Below are positions 1 to 8,666 of a DNA stretch of 64,000 nucleotides, piece by piece. This DNA comes from an uncultured Duncaniella sp. Lineage in GTDB: Bacteria; Bacteroidota; Bacteroidia; Bacteroidales; Muribaculaceae. Where the stretch lies: positions 1,642 to 65,641 of the forward strand of contig NZ_CAJTQC010000005.1 in NCBI RefSeq assembly GCF_910578445.1, read 5' to 3'. The first letter of the stretch is position 1, and the number at the start of each line of letters is the position of its first letter. A program made the position numbers and the translations under genes. Below the pieces are notes generated by a model. The model was not told the origin of the DNA. It searched no databases and was given only the letters and a program-made list of their open reading frames with translations.

Positions 1-291
1 CCTTCCTCGCTTACTACAATTTACCTAAAAGATACACCACTCAGATTTTAACTATTGTTATTAAACACCCTCTTAACACTCCCGGATATAATTCTAAGAC
101 GTAGAGACTACACATAAAGTTACACCGGCCAATCCTTTTTTCTCTCCACATCCCCAGCATTTACACAGATTTTATACGTCTTATCCCCGAGAAATGTCAT
201 CCAAGCCGTCTCGAAGATACATTTACAAGCCGCATAAACAGCTAATTATAAGAATATTACAATATCGCATACCGATAAGACATCATGAGTG
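1..291. other. AT-rich non-coding region upstream of susC 1
   Basis: No convincing gene is visible here. The stretch is AT-rich, and the only open frames are short and without family resemblance. I could not find a TAnnTTTG-type Bacteroidota -7 box in it, unlike the region in front of the third susC. It probably carries the 5' untranslated leader and regulatory sites of the SusC/D pair that follows, but I see no specific motif. Confidence 0.4.
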
Positions 292-622
292 TTACTTAAC
301 TACTAGGTATGAAAAAGCTGTTTCTACTACTTGCGGCCCTCATCACCACGTTTGCGGTAATGGCTCAGAACCAGACTGTTAACGGCACGGTGACAAGCGC
401 CGACGGCGAGCCACTGGTTGGCGCGACCGTAATGGGAGTCGGTACTCAGATTGGTGCGGCGACAGATGTCGACGGTAACTTCACCCTGACCCTTCCGGCC
501 AAAACCAAAAAACTTCAGGTGTCATACGTTGGCATGAACACCAAGGAAGTGCACATCACTCCCGGACAGAAAATGAACATCGTCCTCGACGGAACCAACA
601 TGCTCGACGAAGTCATCACCGT
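292..622 (+). repeat. Shared susC 5' cassette, copy 1
   Basis: This block begins with TTACTTAACTACTAGGT directly before the ATG and runs through the signal peptide and most of the carboxypeptidase-regulatory-like domain. By eye, from the ATG onward (about 313 nt) it differs from copy 2 at two positions and from copy 3 at six. Outside the block the three genes diverge strongly. Copy 2 lies in inverted orientation, so the pair forms a long inverted repeat. Confidence 0.85.
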
Positions 623-3503
623 CGCATACGGTACGGCAAAACGCTCGGCATTCACCGGTTCGGCTTCTGTGCTTGACGCTTCTGAGATTGAAGCCGTGCA
701 GGTGACCAACCCGGTAGACGCGCTTAAAGGTAAGGTTTCAGGTGTGCAGATCAACTCTGCTTCAGGCGCACCCGGCAACTCTTCGCCCGCTGTGCTTATC
801 CGCGGTATCTCTTCAATCAATGCAGGAACATCTCCGCTCATCGTGCTTGACGGAACTCCTTATGACGGAGGTCTTGACAACATCTCTACTCAGGATATCG
901 AATCAATGACAGTCCTCAAGGACGCTGCATCAAACGCTCTTTACGGTGCACGTGGTGCAAACGGTGTCATCCTTATCACAACCAAGCGTGGCAAGCAGGG
1001 CGACGCCCGCGTGACCTTCGATGCCAAGTGGGGTCAGAACTCACGCGCTGTCAGCGATTATGACGTAATCAGTTCTCCCGCACTCTACTACGAGACATTC
1101 GGTCGCGCAGTAGGCAACTATGCAATGAACGTGGGCGGTTATGACGAGGCAAAAGCTCTCGCATATGCCAACAGCAATCTTATCTCAATGCTCGGATATA
1201 ATGTCTACACTCTTCCCGAAGGTGAGAATATGCTTGTTGACGGTTTCAAGCTTAATCCCAATGCGACTCTCGGCAATATCTTCACAGCTGAAAGCGGAGA
1301 GCAATATCTTCTCACTCCTGACAGCTGGAGCGACGCTGCTTATAAGAACGCTCTCCGTCAGGAATATAACCTTAGCGTTTCGCAGGGCTCTGACAAGGGT
1401 TCTTTCTACGCATCGGCAAGCTACCTTAACAACGAAGGTATCACTGTCAACTCTGACTACGAGCGTTTCACCGGCCGTCTGGCTGCTGACCTTCAGGCCA
1501 AGAGCTGGCTCAAAGTCGGAGCAAACATGAGCTACACCCACTATGAATCAAAGTTCAACGGTGATGACGGTAGCTCTGCTTCTTCAGGCAATATCTTCGC
1601 TGTGAACAATGTGCTCGCTCCTATCTATCCTCTCTATGTACGTGACGCACAAGGTAATATCCTTAAAGATGTCAACGGTAACACAATGTATGACTACGGT
1701 GACGGAATGGGACTCGGACTTCCCTCACGTCCTGTGTTCTCTCAGGCCAACCCGCTGTCACAGAACATCCTCGATGTAAGCAAATATGACGGTAATGCAA
1801 TGACCGCTACCGGTTATGCTGAAATCCGTTTCCTCCGTGACTTCAAGTTCACCACAAACAACACTGTCAATCTTTACGAACAGCGTCGAACCAACGTGAC
1901 AAACCCGTTCTTCGGTCAGTACGCATCTTCAAACGGTATTGTAAGCAAATATTCTACCCGTCGTATCGACTACACTTACCAGCAGTTGCTCAACTGGGCA
2001 CGTCAGTTCGGTGAACACAACATCAATGTGCTTCTCGGTCACGAAAACTATTGGAACAAATACTCTTACATGTATGCTTCACGCTCCAACATGCTTCTCC
2101 CCTCCAACGAGGAGCTCGATGGCGCTGTGATTGAAAACGGTAACTCTTCTTATCAGACTGAATATAACAACGAAGGCTGGTTCGGACGTGTGAACTACGA
2201 TTACGACAGCAAATACTTCGGTAGCGTGTCGCTCCGTCGTGACGCATCTTCTCGCTTTGATCCCGAACACCGCTGGGGTACATTCTGGTCGGCATCGGCA
2301 GCATGGATTATCAACAAGGAAGCATTCTTCCAGGCTCCTTGGGTCGACATGTTGAAGCTTAAGGTTTCTTATGGCGAACAGGGTAACGACAACATCGGTA
2401 ACTTCCGTTATGTGAACACCTATACCATCGTGAACTCAGGCGGTCAGGCTGCTGCTCAGCCCAACACTCTCGGAAACAAGAATATCACTTGGGAAAAGGG
2501 TGGTAACCTCAACTATGGTGTTGACTTCAGCTTCTTCAACGAACGTCTCTCAGGTACAGTCGAAGGATTCTACCGCAAGACATCCGACATGCTCTTCTCG
2601 TTCCCGCTCCCCCCGAGCTACGGCTACACCTCTTATTATGACAATATCGGTGACATGACCAACACCGGTTTCGAACTTGACCTCCGCGGCGACATCATCC
2701 GTACACGTAACTTCACTTGGTCTGCCAACCTCAACTTCACTTTCTACAAGAACAAGATTACCCGTCTGCCCGAAGAGCGCAAGACTATGACTGTCGACGG
2801 TGTTGACGGCTATAGCTCAGGCAGCTATTTCTACGGTGAAGGTGAATCGCTCTATACATTCCGTATCAAGAGATTTGCCGGAATTGACAAGGAAACCGGT
2901 GAATCAATGTGGTACATGAACGAACGTGACGCCGAAAACAAGCTGACCGGCAACATCGTTACAACCAAGACCTATGGCAACGCCGATTTCTATCTTTGCG
3001 GAACAGCTCTGCCCGATGCTTACGGTGGTTTCGGCACATCGTTCAACACTTACGGATTTGACTTTGCCATTGATTTCACTTATCAGCTCGGCGGTCAGGT
3101 GTATGACGGAACTTATGCAGGCCTTATGTCAAGCCCCTACGGATCATCGCGCGGCCGTGCGATGCACAAGGACCTCTTGAACGCATGGACTCCCGAAAAC
3201 AAGAATTCAAGCATTCCCCAGATGGTCTACAATGACCAGTATGTGTCATCGACTTCCGACCGCTTCCTCACCAGCGCATCTTATCTCGCACTTCAGAACA
3301 TCAACTTCGGTTACACCCTTCCCAGCAAGGCAACCAAGAAGATTGACGTAGAGAAAATCCGTTTCTATCTCTCGTGCGACAATGTAGCTATCTGGTCAAA
3401 GCGTAAGGGTCTCGATCCCCGTCAGTCAATCACCGGTGCTGTGACCAACGCATACTATGCGCCTATCCGTACTATCTCCGGTGGTATTAATATTTCATTC
3501 TAA
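309..3503 (+). CDS. SusC-family TonB-dependent outer-membrane transporter (pair 1)
   Basis: A 1064-residue SusC/RagA-type TonB-dependent transporter that should import an oligosaccharide or other nutrient captured by the SusD-like lipoprotein encoded 17 nt downstream. A signal peptide (about residues 1-19, ending in VMAQ) is followed by a carboxypeptidase-regulatory-like beta-sandwich (about 22-100), a plug domain (about 115-235, with the family motifs LIVLDG, LKDAASNALYGARGANGVI and ITTKRG) and a 22-strand-type barrel ending in the aromatic-terminated GGINISF. Length is typical of the family. The first ~100 residues are nearly identical to those of two other SusC proteins in the window. The substrate cannot be read from sequence, as no glycoside hydrolase is adjacent. 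I saw no canonical promoter upstream; these genes often depend on dedicated regulators. Confidence 0.95.
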   Translation: MKKLFLLLAALITTFAVMAQNQTVNGTVTSADGEPLVGATVMGVGTQIGAATDVDGNFTLTLPAKTKKLQVSYVGMNTKEVHITPGQKMNIVLDGTNMLDEVITVAYGTAKRSAFTGSASVLDASEIEAVQVTNPVDALKGKVSGVQINSASGAPGNSSPAVLIRGISSINAGTSPLIVLDGTPYDGGLDNISTQDIESMTVLKDAASNALYGARGANGVILITTKRGKQGDARVTFDAKWGQNSRAVSDYDVISSPALYYETFGRAVGNYAMNVGGYDEAKALAYANSNLISMLGYNVYTLPEGENMLVDGFKLNPNATLGNIFTAESGEQYLLTPDSWSDAAYKNALRQEYNLSVSQGSDKGSFYASASYLNNEGITVNSDYERFTGRLAADLQAKSWLKVGANMSYTHYESKFNGDDGSSASSGNIFAVNNVLAPIYPLYVRDAQGNILKDVNGNTMYDYGDGMGLGLPSRPVFSQANPLSQNILDVSKYDGNAMTATGYAEIRFLRDFKFTTNNTVNLYEQRRTNVTNPFFGQYASSNGIVSKYSTRRIDYTYQQLLNWARQFGEHNINVLLGHENYWNKYSYMYASRSNMLLPSNEELDGAVIENGNSSYQTEYNNEGWFGRVNYDYDSKYFGSVSLRRDASSRFDPEHRWGTFWSASAAWIINKEAFFQAPWVDMLKLKVSYGEQGNDNIGNFRYVNTYTIVNSGGQAAAQPNTLGNKNITWEKGGNLNYGVDFSFFNERLSGTVEGFYRKTSDMLFSFPLPPSYGYTSYYDNIGDMTNTGFELDLRGDIIRTRNFTWSANLNFTFYKNKITRLPEERKTMTVDGVDGYSSGSYFYGEGESLYTFRIKRFAGIDKETGESMWYMNERDAENKLTGNIVTTKTYGNADFYLCGTALPDAYGGFGTSFNTYGFDFAIDFTYQLGGQVYDGTYAGLMSSPYGSSRGRAMHKDLLNAWTPENKNSSIPQMVYNDQYVSSTSDRFLTSASYLALQNINFGYTLPSKATKKIDVEKIRFYLSCDNVAIWSKRKGLDPRQSITGAVTNAYYAPIRTISGGINISF

Positions 3504-3520
3504 TCAGCAGACAACAAGAA

Positions 3521-5131
3521 ATGAAAGCTATATTTAAATCAACACTCCTTCTTGCTGTAGCTTCAGGCCTCACATTCTCCTCATGTATCGAAGAGGTTTA
3601 TCCTACAAGCAATGTTACACAGGATCAGCTTGAGTCTTCAGTAAAGGCAGGCGAGGCTATGATGTATGCCATGTCAGGTTTCATGGTTAACTGGAACACA
3701 ACAGGTGCAGAGTGGCACGGTGATTTCGGATACTCGTCCATGATGCACATCCGTGACTGCATGACAGGCGACATGTCTGTTCTCGGCATCGGTCTCAACT
3801 ACAACCAGTGGAGCAACTATACCCAGATTGTATATCTTGGCCAGAACTATGCTTCGGTTCAGCGTATCTGGAACTACTATACACAGCAAGTGCTTGCTTG
3901 CAACAAGGCTCTCGGCATCTATCATGCCGATGTAGAGGATGACTACAGCAAGGGTGCACGTGCGACAGCACTCACATTCCGTGCGATGACTTATCTCGAC
4001 ATGGCCCGCTGGTATGAGTTCCTTCCCAACAACAACACTTCGGCTATAACTATCGACGGTAATGATGTCACTAACTTAACAGTGCCTATCGTAACTGAAA
4101 ACACTACCGAGGAAGAGGCCCGCAACAATCCGCGTGCAACACGTCAGGAAATGTTCGACTTCCTTCTTGCAGACCTTCAGTATGCCGAGAAATATATCAG
4201 CAACGCAAGCTATGGCACTCGTCTGCTTCCTGATCTCGGTTGCGTCTACGGTGTTCTTGCCCGCCTTTACACATGGGTAGAGGATTATGCCAATGCTGCC
4301 GAGTATGCTGAAAAGGCTATCAACGCAAGTGGCTGCACTCCTCTTACGAAGGATGCTTGGATCAATCCTAAGTCCGGTTTCAACTCGATGGACAATACAT
4401 CTTGGATGTGGGGTCTGAAATTCGAGAAGGAAAACGATGCTGTTGCGACAGGTATCTGTAACTGGACTTCTATGATGAGCCCCGAAGCAGAATATGGTTA
4501 TGCAGGTGTCGGTGCATGTCCGATTGTCGATGCCAAGATGTATGCCCGTATTTCTGACACAGACTTCCGTAAGCTTTCTTGGATTACTCCCGGCGTGACC
4601 AGTCTCGTGTATGACTTCCCCTTGGTCAATGAGGGAGACCGTGGTTACTATGTCAACTATTTCCCCTATGGATCTATCAAGTTCCGCCCGGGTGCAGGAA
4701 ATGGAACTGACCCGAATGAGGGTTCAGCAACTGCAGTACCTGTAATGCGTGTCGAGGAAATGTGGTTCATCTACATTGAAGCACTCGCCCACATAAATCC
4801 TGCAAAAGGCAAGGAAGAACTTGAGAAATTCATGCAGACTTACCGCGATCCCAACTACACATGCTCTGTGTCAGCTCTTGACGAAGTCGTAGAGGAAATC
4901 GTATTCCAGAAGCGAGTAGAGCTTTGGGGCGAGGGTCATACACTCTTTGACATCAAGCGTCTCAACTACTCTGTGGTCCGTGACTACGAGGGTACAAACT
5001 TCTATGAGGATTCTCGCAAGAATACCGTCGGCCGTCCTGCATGGATGAACATGGTAATCGTTCAGACTGAAGGCAACAACAACCGTGCTGTCGCCGGCTG
5101 GAACAATCCTGATATCCCCGACAACTATTAA
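3521..5131 (+). CDS. SusD/RagB-family nutrient-binding outer-membrane lipoprotein (pair 1)
   Basis: A 536-residue SusD-like surface lipoprotein, the glycan- or peptide-binding lid of the SusC transporter encoded just upstream. The N-terminus is a lipoprotein signal with the lipobox cysteine in FSSC, followed by the usual acidic IEEVYP start of the mature protein. The TPR-rich helical core includes AEYAEKAINASG, and the C-terminal part has the typical KRVELWGEGHTLFDIKRLN signature near residue 470. It resembles the SusD of pair 3 closely (same length, same KRVELWGEG.SLFDIKRLNYSV region), suggesting duplication of the whole pair. Two tandem hairpins follow the stop codon. Confidence 0.95.
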   Translation: MKAIFKSTLLLAVASGLTFSSCIEEVYPTSNVTQDQLESSVKAGEAMMYAMSGFMVNWNTTGAEWHGDFGYSSMMHIRDCMTGDMSVLGIGLNYNQWSNYTQIVYLGQNYASVQRIWNYYTQQVLACNKALGIYHADVEDDYSKGARATALTFRAMTYLDMARWYEFLPNNNTSAITIDGNDVTNLTVPIVTENTTEEEARNNPRATRQEMFDFLLADLQYAEKYISNASYGTRLLPDLGCVYGVLARLYTWVEDYANAAEYAEKAINASGCTPLTKDAWINPKSGFNSMDNTSWMWGLKFEKENDAVATGICNWTSMMSPEAEYGYAGVGACPIVDAKMYARISDTDFRKLSWITPGVTSLVYDFPLVNEGDRGYYVNYFPYGSIKFRPGAGNGTDPNEGSATAVPVMRVEEMWFIYIEALAHINPAKGKEELEKFMQTYRDPNYTCSVSALDEVVEEIVFQKRVELWGEGHTLFDIKRLNYSVVRDYEGTNFYEDSRKNTVGRPAWMNMVIVQTEGNNNRAVAGWNNPDIPDNY

Positions 5132-5145
5132 TTTGTCTCTAAAAT

Positions 5146-5214
5146 AATGAATGTCAATGAGACATTCATTTAGATAACAGCGGAGACGGCAGTTAAGCCG
5201 TCTCCGCTTATTTT
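5146..5214 (+). terminator. Tandem hairpins ending SusC/D operon 1
   Basis: Two perfect stem-loops lie directly after the susD stop. The first pairs AATGAATGTC (5146-5155) with GACATTCATT (5161-5170). The second pairs AGCGGAGACGGC (5179-5190) with GCCGTCTCCGCT (5197-5208) around an AGTTAA loop and is followed by TATTTTC. The second is the likely intrinsic terminator. Confidence 0.7.
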
Positions 5215-5277
5215 CAATATATCCTGTCTCCAAGGATAATAATTGAAACTGTTGGATATGACATTCTTCCATAATCG

Positions 5278-5312
5278 ACAAGAGGCATCCGGACTGTCCG
5301 GATGCCTCTTGT
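5278..5312. terminator. Bidirectional hairpin between convergent units
   Basis: A perfect 16-bp stem (5278-5293 with 5297-5312) and a 3-nt loop, flanked by T-rich sequence. It sits between susD 1 (plus) and the AlbA_2 gene (minus), so it can terminate transcription from both sides. Confidence 0.7.
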
Positions 5313-5337
5313 TCGGTTTGTTATTTTGACGTAAACT

Positions 5338-6012
5338 CTACTTTTCCTCTGATTCCGGTTCATTCCGGTGGGTCAGCAGGAATGTCTTGCCATTGTAATG
5401 GAAGTCAATCAGCCCCATCGAATGTAGACGGATGACGGTGTCTTCGGCTGCAGCCCGCGAAACATGGGCCGAGAGCATGAAATCTTCAACAGCCACAGGG
5501 CCTTTGTCGAGCATATCGACAAGCGATTTTTCAGCCGTGGAGAATGAAATGACGCATCCTTCCGAAGTAGCCGAAGCCATCCATGCGCGCACCATCAGTT
5601 CGGGCGCAAGGATGTTTTCGTCCTTGACGCGGTAGTAGGCACGGCGCGAACCGTCGGCTTCAAGCACTACCACCGGGCGCTCCGGAGAGCGGTCAATCTC
5701 GATGCGGAACACTGTCTTGTCGCCTTCGGTACGGAAAGCGGTCACCCGGATTCCCTGAGCCGGCCGGCAATACATCTCGGCTGCCTGCTCGATGACATAT
5801 ATATCTTCCTCGTTGCGGACTCCGGCAATAACACCATTGTCTTTGACACCTACAAGCAGACGGCCTCCGTCGTTGTTGGCAAAAGCCGAGATGCTGCGTG
5901 CAATCTTTCGCGCGTCGGAAATGGCGAATTTAAAATCCTGATGTTCATGCTCACCTTCTTCGATGAGCGATGCGATGTAGTATTTACCTCTTATACCTTT
6001 GAGATCTTTCAT
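5338..6012 (-). CDS. AlbA_2 (Schlafen-type) domain protein with C-terminal winged helix
   Basis: A 224-residue cytosolic protein. Residues ~15-145 match the AlbA_2/Schlafen-type putative nucleic-acid- or ATP-binding fold: an acidic EHQDFKFAI start, then ISAFANNDGGRLLVGVKDNG, the most conserved segment of the family. Residues ~155-215 look like a winged helix (DKGPVAVEDFMLSAHVSRAAAED, then an HSMGLIDFHYNGKTF wing). Such two-part proteins are common in Bacteroidales, usually annotated as ATP-binding or transcriptional regulators, without a defined biochemical role. It lies about 100 nt downstream of luxS on the same strand, with a hairpin in between, so co-transcription is uncertain. Confidence 0.8.
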   Translation of the reverse strand: MKDLKGIRGKYYIASLIEEGEHEHQDFKFAISDARKIARSISAFANNDGGRLLVGVKDNGVIAGVRNEEDIYVIEQAAEMYCRPAQGIRVTAFRTEGDKTVFRIEIDRSPERPVVVLEADGSRRAYYRVKDENILAPELMVRAWMASATSEGCVISFSTAEKSLVDMLDKGPVAVEDFMLSAHVSRAAAEDTVIRLHSMGLIDFHYNGKTFLLTHRNEPESEEK

Positions 6013-6070
6013 ATCAATGGATATGGGGTGGAACGGGGCGTGGCCTTAGGCACGCATGACATGAGAAAAA

Positions 6071-6107
6071 CAGTGACGACGGACGGCGATAAGTTGCCGT
6101 GTCACTG
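6071..6107 (-). terminator. Hairpin downstream of luxS
   Basis: On the minus strand an imperfect stem, CAGTGAC pairing with GTCACTG plus inner GGC/GCC pairs, follows the luxS stop and is succeeded by TTTTTCTC. It is a plausible intrinsic terminator for the pfs-luxS unit, though the stem has internal mismatches. Confidence 0.5.
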
Positions 6108-6114
6108 CATTGTT

Positions 6115-6597
6115 TTATTGCGGATAGACGAGATTTTCCGGCTTGATGTCGGCAAGGACTTCGTGGAGATAGCGTCGGGCATCCTTTCGGGCCTGTTCGA
6201 GATCCATGAACGACCAGTTGCCGCAGTCTCGGGGACTTGCGCCGGGAACTTCACCTTCAAAGTTGGCCACAAAGTCCATCGTGTCACGCAGGAGGTCTAC
6301 AACATCGGCGCTTTCAAGCTCACCCTGAACGATGAGATAGTTGCCGGTGCAGCATCCCATCGGCCCCCAGTAGACTATGCGGTCTTTCCAGTGGGGATTG
6401 TTGCGCAGATAAGTGGCCGCAAGGTGTTCGAGCGCATGGAGCGATTCGGGAGTGAGTGCGGGCTGGCGGTTTGGCTCTGTCATGCGCACGTCAAATGTGG
6501 TTATGACGTCGCCAGAAGGAGTGGTGTCGCGCCGTGAGACATAGATGCCTCTCAGCAGACGGTTGTGGTCAATTGTGAAACTCGGAATCTTATTCAT
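6115..6597 (-). CDS. luxS: S-ribosylhomocysteine lyase LuxS
   Basis: A 160-residue LuxS, the metal-dependent enzyme that splits S-ribosylhomocysteine into homocysteine and DPD, the autoinducer-2 precursor. The metal ligands are present at expected positions: His54 and His58 in the HALEH motif and Cys125 in DCGNWSFMD, together with GPMGCCTGNY. An upstream in-frame extension of 52 codons exists, but it overlaps the neighbouring nucleosidase gene and has no LuxS homology, so I place the start at the ATG giving MNKIPSF. The gene starts 13 nt after the nucleosidase stop, so the two steps (SAH to SRH to homocysteine plus DPD) are encoded as one unit. Confidence 0.96.
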   Translation of the reverse strand: MNKIPSFTIDHNRLLRGIYVSRRDTTPSGDVITTFDVRMTEPNRQPALTPESLHALEHLAATYLRNNPHWKDRIVYWGPMGCCTGNYLIVQGELESADVVDLLRDTMDFVANFEGEVPGASPRDCGNWSFMDLEQARKDARRYLHEVLADIKPENLVYPQ

Positions 6598-6610
6598 CGT
6601 AGTCAGGAGA

Positions 6611-7276
6611 TTACACATTAAAAATAATTTCTTTGACAATCTCAAACGATTTGCGGGGAGCTTCGGTCCAGAAGTCTTCATACTGGCGTGAATTGTCGTG
6701 GGAACACCACGGGGTGTCGCTGATGACGCGCAGACACATGAACGGAACGCCACGCTGGTCGCAGACCTGAGCGATAGCGGCCGACTCCATATCGACGGCC
6801 ATCACGTCGGGGAAATGTCCGCGGATAGTGTCGATTTCATCCTTTGAAGATATGAAAAGCTCGCCCGAGGCAATCAATCCGCGTTTCACGCCCTCGTTTC
6901 CTCCGAGCTGTGGCAGACGTGCCGGAAAATACAGCGGACAACCGGGGACATGGCCCCACTCCTCGCCGATGCACCAGAAATCGTGGTGCACGAGACGGTC
7001 GGCGATGACAATATCCATCACAGCCACTTCGTCGCCTGCTCCGGCAGCAACGCCGGTGTTGATGACGAGTTCCGGACCGAAAGCGTCAATAAGGCTCACT
7101 GCGCCTATGGCCGCGTTGACCTTGCCGATGCCACATTGCATCACGGCCACTTCGTTTTCACCGATTTTTCCGCAGTGATAGGTCACTGTTCCGCGAGTTA
7201 CGGTCGATTGGTCAGAGAGAAGAGGAAGTATCAGGGCCAGTTCCTTCTGCATGGCCACGATTATGCCTATTTTCAT
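6611..7276 (-). CDS. mtnN: 5'-methylthioadenosine/S-adenosylhomocysteine nucleosidase
   Basis: A 221-residue nucleosidase (Pfs/MtnN) that removes adenine from MTA and SAH, supplying S-ribosylhomocysteine to LuxS encoded immediately downstream. The protein opens with MKIGIIVAMQKE, placing the catalytic-base glutamate at residue 12. The VDMESAAIAQVC segment carries the ribose-binding Met-Glu, and RVISDT carries the catalytic Asp. A seven-codon longer reading start exists, but the MKIGII start matches the family. Length is standard. Together with luxS it forms the complete activated-methyl-cycle detoxification branch. Confidence 0.95.
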   Translation of the reverse strand: MKIGIIVAMQKELALILPLLSDQSTVTRGTVTYHCGKIGENEVAVMQCGIGKVNAAIGAVSLIDAFGPELVINTGVAAGAGDEVAVMDIVIADRLVHHDFWCIGEEWGHVPGCPLYFPARLPQLGGNEGVKRGLIASGELFISSKDEIDTIRGHFPDVMAVDMESAAIAQVCDQRGVPFMCLRVISDTPWCSHDNSRQYEDFWTEAPRKSFEIVKEIIFNV

Positions 7277-7292
7277 GTTCGTTTTTTTATAA

Positions 7293-7319
7293 TGCATAAT
7301 CCATAGTATGTATTATGCA
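7293..7319. repeat. Small AT-rich inverted repeat before the nucleosidase gene
   Basis: TGCATAAT (7293-7300) pairs with ATTATGCA (7312-7319) across an 11-nt loop in the spacer between tatC and the nucleosidase gene. On the plus strand T-rich sequence follows, but no plus-strand gene ends here. Function is unclear; an operator is possible. Confidence 0.3.
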
Positions 7320-7382
7320 CGGTTCGTTTTTTATTTATGTTTTTTCAATGATGTTTTTTCCGAAGAGGATATTATCGGGAGG

Positions 7383-8198
7383 TTATTGCGGTTGTTCCAC
7401 GTTGCATACAGCCTCAGGCTGCGAAGCGTGTGGCACGGTAAAGGCTGAAAGTTCCCATAGTAAGTATAATGGGAGGAAGACAACCATAAGCGTGAACGGG
7501 TCGCCACTCGGAGTGATGGCTGCGGCGGCGATAAGAAGGGCGACAATAGCATGACGGCGGTAACGGCTGAAAAATGCACGTGAGAGGAAGCCGGTCTTGC
7601 CGATCAGCCATGTCACCAGCGGCAGTTCGAACACTATACCCATGACGAGGATGAGCATGAGAAAATTGTCCATATACGAGTCAAGCGAAATCTGATTCGG
7701 TATCAGGGCGCTCAGCTGATAGTCGGCAAGGAAGCGCAATGTCAGCGGAAAGACTATGAAATAGCCCGTGGCAACACCGAGAAAAAACATCATGTTGCCG
7801 AAGATGAATGCAGTCCGCATCCCGCGCTTCTCCTCCTCGTAAAGCCCCGGAGCGATGAAACCCCAGAGGAGATAGACACAGAAAGGGAATCCCAGCACCA
7901 CGGCAAGCCAGAACGATGTGGACATGTGGATGAAGAACTGCGATGCAAGTCTGATGTTTATGAGTTCGATGTCGTGGGTGTCAGTAGCCGAGTCGGGCAG
8001 CAGTGTCGAACCGGGCAGCTCGGCGAGCCATCGGTAGAGAATGAAATCAGACTTGCACGGGGCGAGAATCACTGAATCAAAGATATAGGGCATTGCGGCG
8101 AAAAGCACGCATGTCAACACGACAAGAAGCCCCGCCACACGGAGCAGGACTCCGCGCAGAGCTTCAGCGTGATCCCAGAATCCCATCTCGGAATTCAC
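7383..8198 (-). CDS. tatC: Sec-independent (twin-arginine) translocase subunit TatC
   Basis: A 271-residue polytopic inner-membrane protein, the signal-peptide receptor of the Tat pathway that exports folded proteins. The start region reads MGFWDHAEALRG, equivalent to the conserved FWDHLEELR cytoplasmic motif. Then follow alternating hydrophobic segments and the family signature FGNMMFFLGVATGYFIVFPLTLRFL around residues 130-160. The longest frame opens with GTG overlapping the tatA stop codon (GTGA), which suggests translational coupling. An ATG four codons further in (8186) is an alternative start. Together with tatA it makes a minimal TatAC system; no tatB is seen, as is usual in Bacteroidota. 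Confidence 0.93.
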   Translation of the reverse strand: MNSEMGFWDHAEALRGVLLRVAGLLVVLTCVLFAAMPYIFDSVILAPCKSDFILYRWLAELPGSTLLPDSATDTHDIELINIRLASQFFIHMSTSFWLAVVLGFPFCVYLLWGFIAPGLYEEEKRGMRTAFIFGNMMFFLGVATGYFIVFPLTLRFLADYQLSALIPNQISLDSYMDNFLMLILVMGIVFELPLVTWLIGKTGFLSRAFFSRYRRHAIVALLIAAAAITPSGDPFTLMVVFLPLYLLWELSAFTVPHASQPEAVCNVEQPQ

Positions 8199-8440
8199 TT
8201 CCTGTCAGCTTCGTTTTTGGTTTGTGTATTGCCCGTGGCAGAGTCGGCCGACTGTTGTCGGGCATCGGGATTTTCCTTTATCTGGTCGACAGCCTCGTTC
8301 ATGCCCTGTTTGAACATGCTTATTCCCTTGCCCATGCTGCGTGCAAGTTCAGGGATGCGTTTCGCACCGAAGAGCAGGATTATGGCGAAAAAAATTATAA
8401 TCATTTCGCCTGTGCCGAAATTAAGGAAGCAAGGTATCAT
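8195..8440 (-). CDS. tatA: Twin-arginine translocase pore subunit TatA
   Basis: An 81-residue TatA/E-type protein: one N-terminal transmembrane helix (about residues 10-27, GTGEMIIIFFAIILLF), the FG hinge followed by AKRIPELARSMGKGI, and a charged amphipathic and acidic tail. It assembles the protein-conducting pore with TatC, whose frame overlaps this stop codon by 4 nt. A TAACTTTG -7 box lies about 70 nt upstream on the minus strand. Confidence 0.93.
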   Translation of the reverse strand: MIPCFLNFGTGEMIIIFFAIILLFGAKRIPELARSMGKGISMFKQGMNEAVDQIKENPDARQQSADSATGNTQTKNEADRK

Positions 8441-8507
8441 TGTGGTTATAAGGATAAAAGATGGTTTAAGATTGACAATCCACCGACGCAGACTGCCTGC
8501 ACATCTG

Positions 8508-8515
8508 CAAAGTTA
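8508..8515 (-). promoter_or_regulatory. Putative -7 box for tatAC
   Basis: On the minus strand the sequence reads TAACTTTG, matching the Bacteroidota TAnnTTTG consensus. A clear TTTG -33 partner is not visible at the right distance. Confidence 0.45.
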
Positions 8516-8613
8516 CGTAAATTTTTATTGATGAAACGAGTAAACACTCCGCCGCATTGCAGGCGCTGATGTTAAAAATGGTTTTTGAACCTTAAAATCT
8601 TATTGGAAAACCG

Positions 8614-8621
8614 TAACTTTG
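8614..8621 (+). promoter_or_regulatory. Putative -7 box for fabD
   Basis: TAACTTTG, a match to the TAnnTTTG consensus, lies 46 nt before the fabD start. The nearest TTTG upstream is 26 nt away, longer than the usual 19-21 nt spacing, so the -33 element is weak. Confidence 0.5.
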
Positions 8622-8666
8622 CACCTCCAATCAGATTATATAGATTAGATTATATACCATTCATTT

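Noticed and set aside
6598..6753. Upstream in-frame extension of luxS by 52 codons
   Set aside because: It overlaps the nucleosidase gene and adds sequence unlike any LuxS; the metal ligands fall at canonical positions 54, 58 and 125 only with the shorter start.
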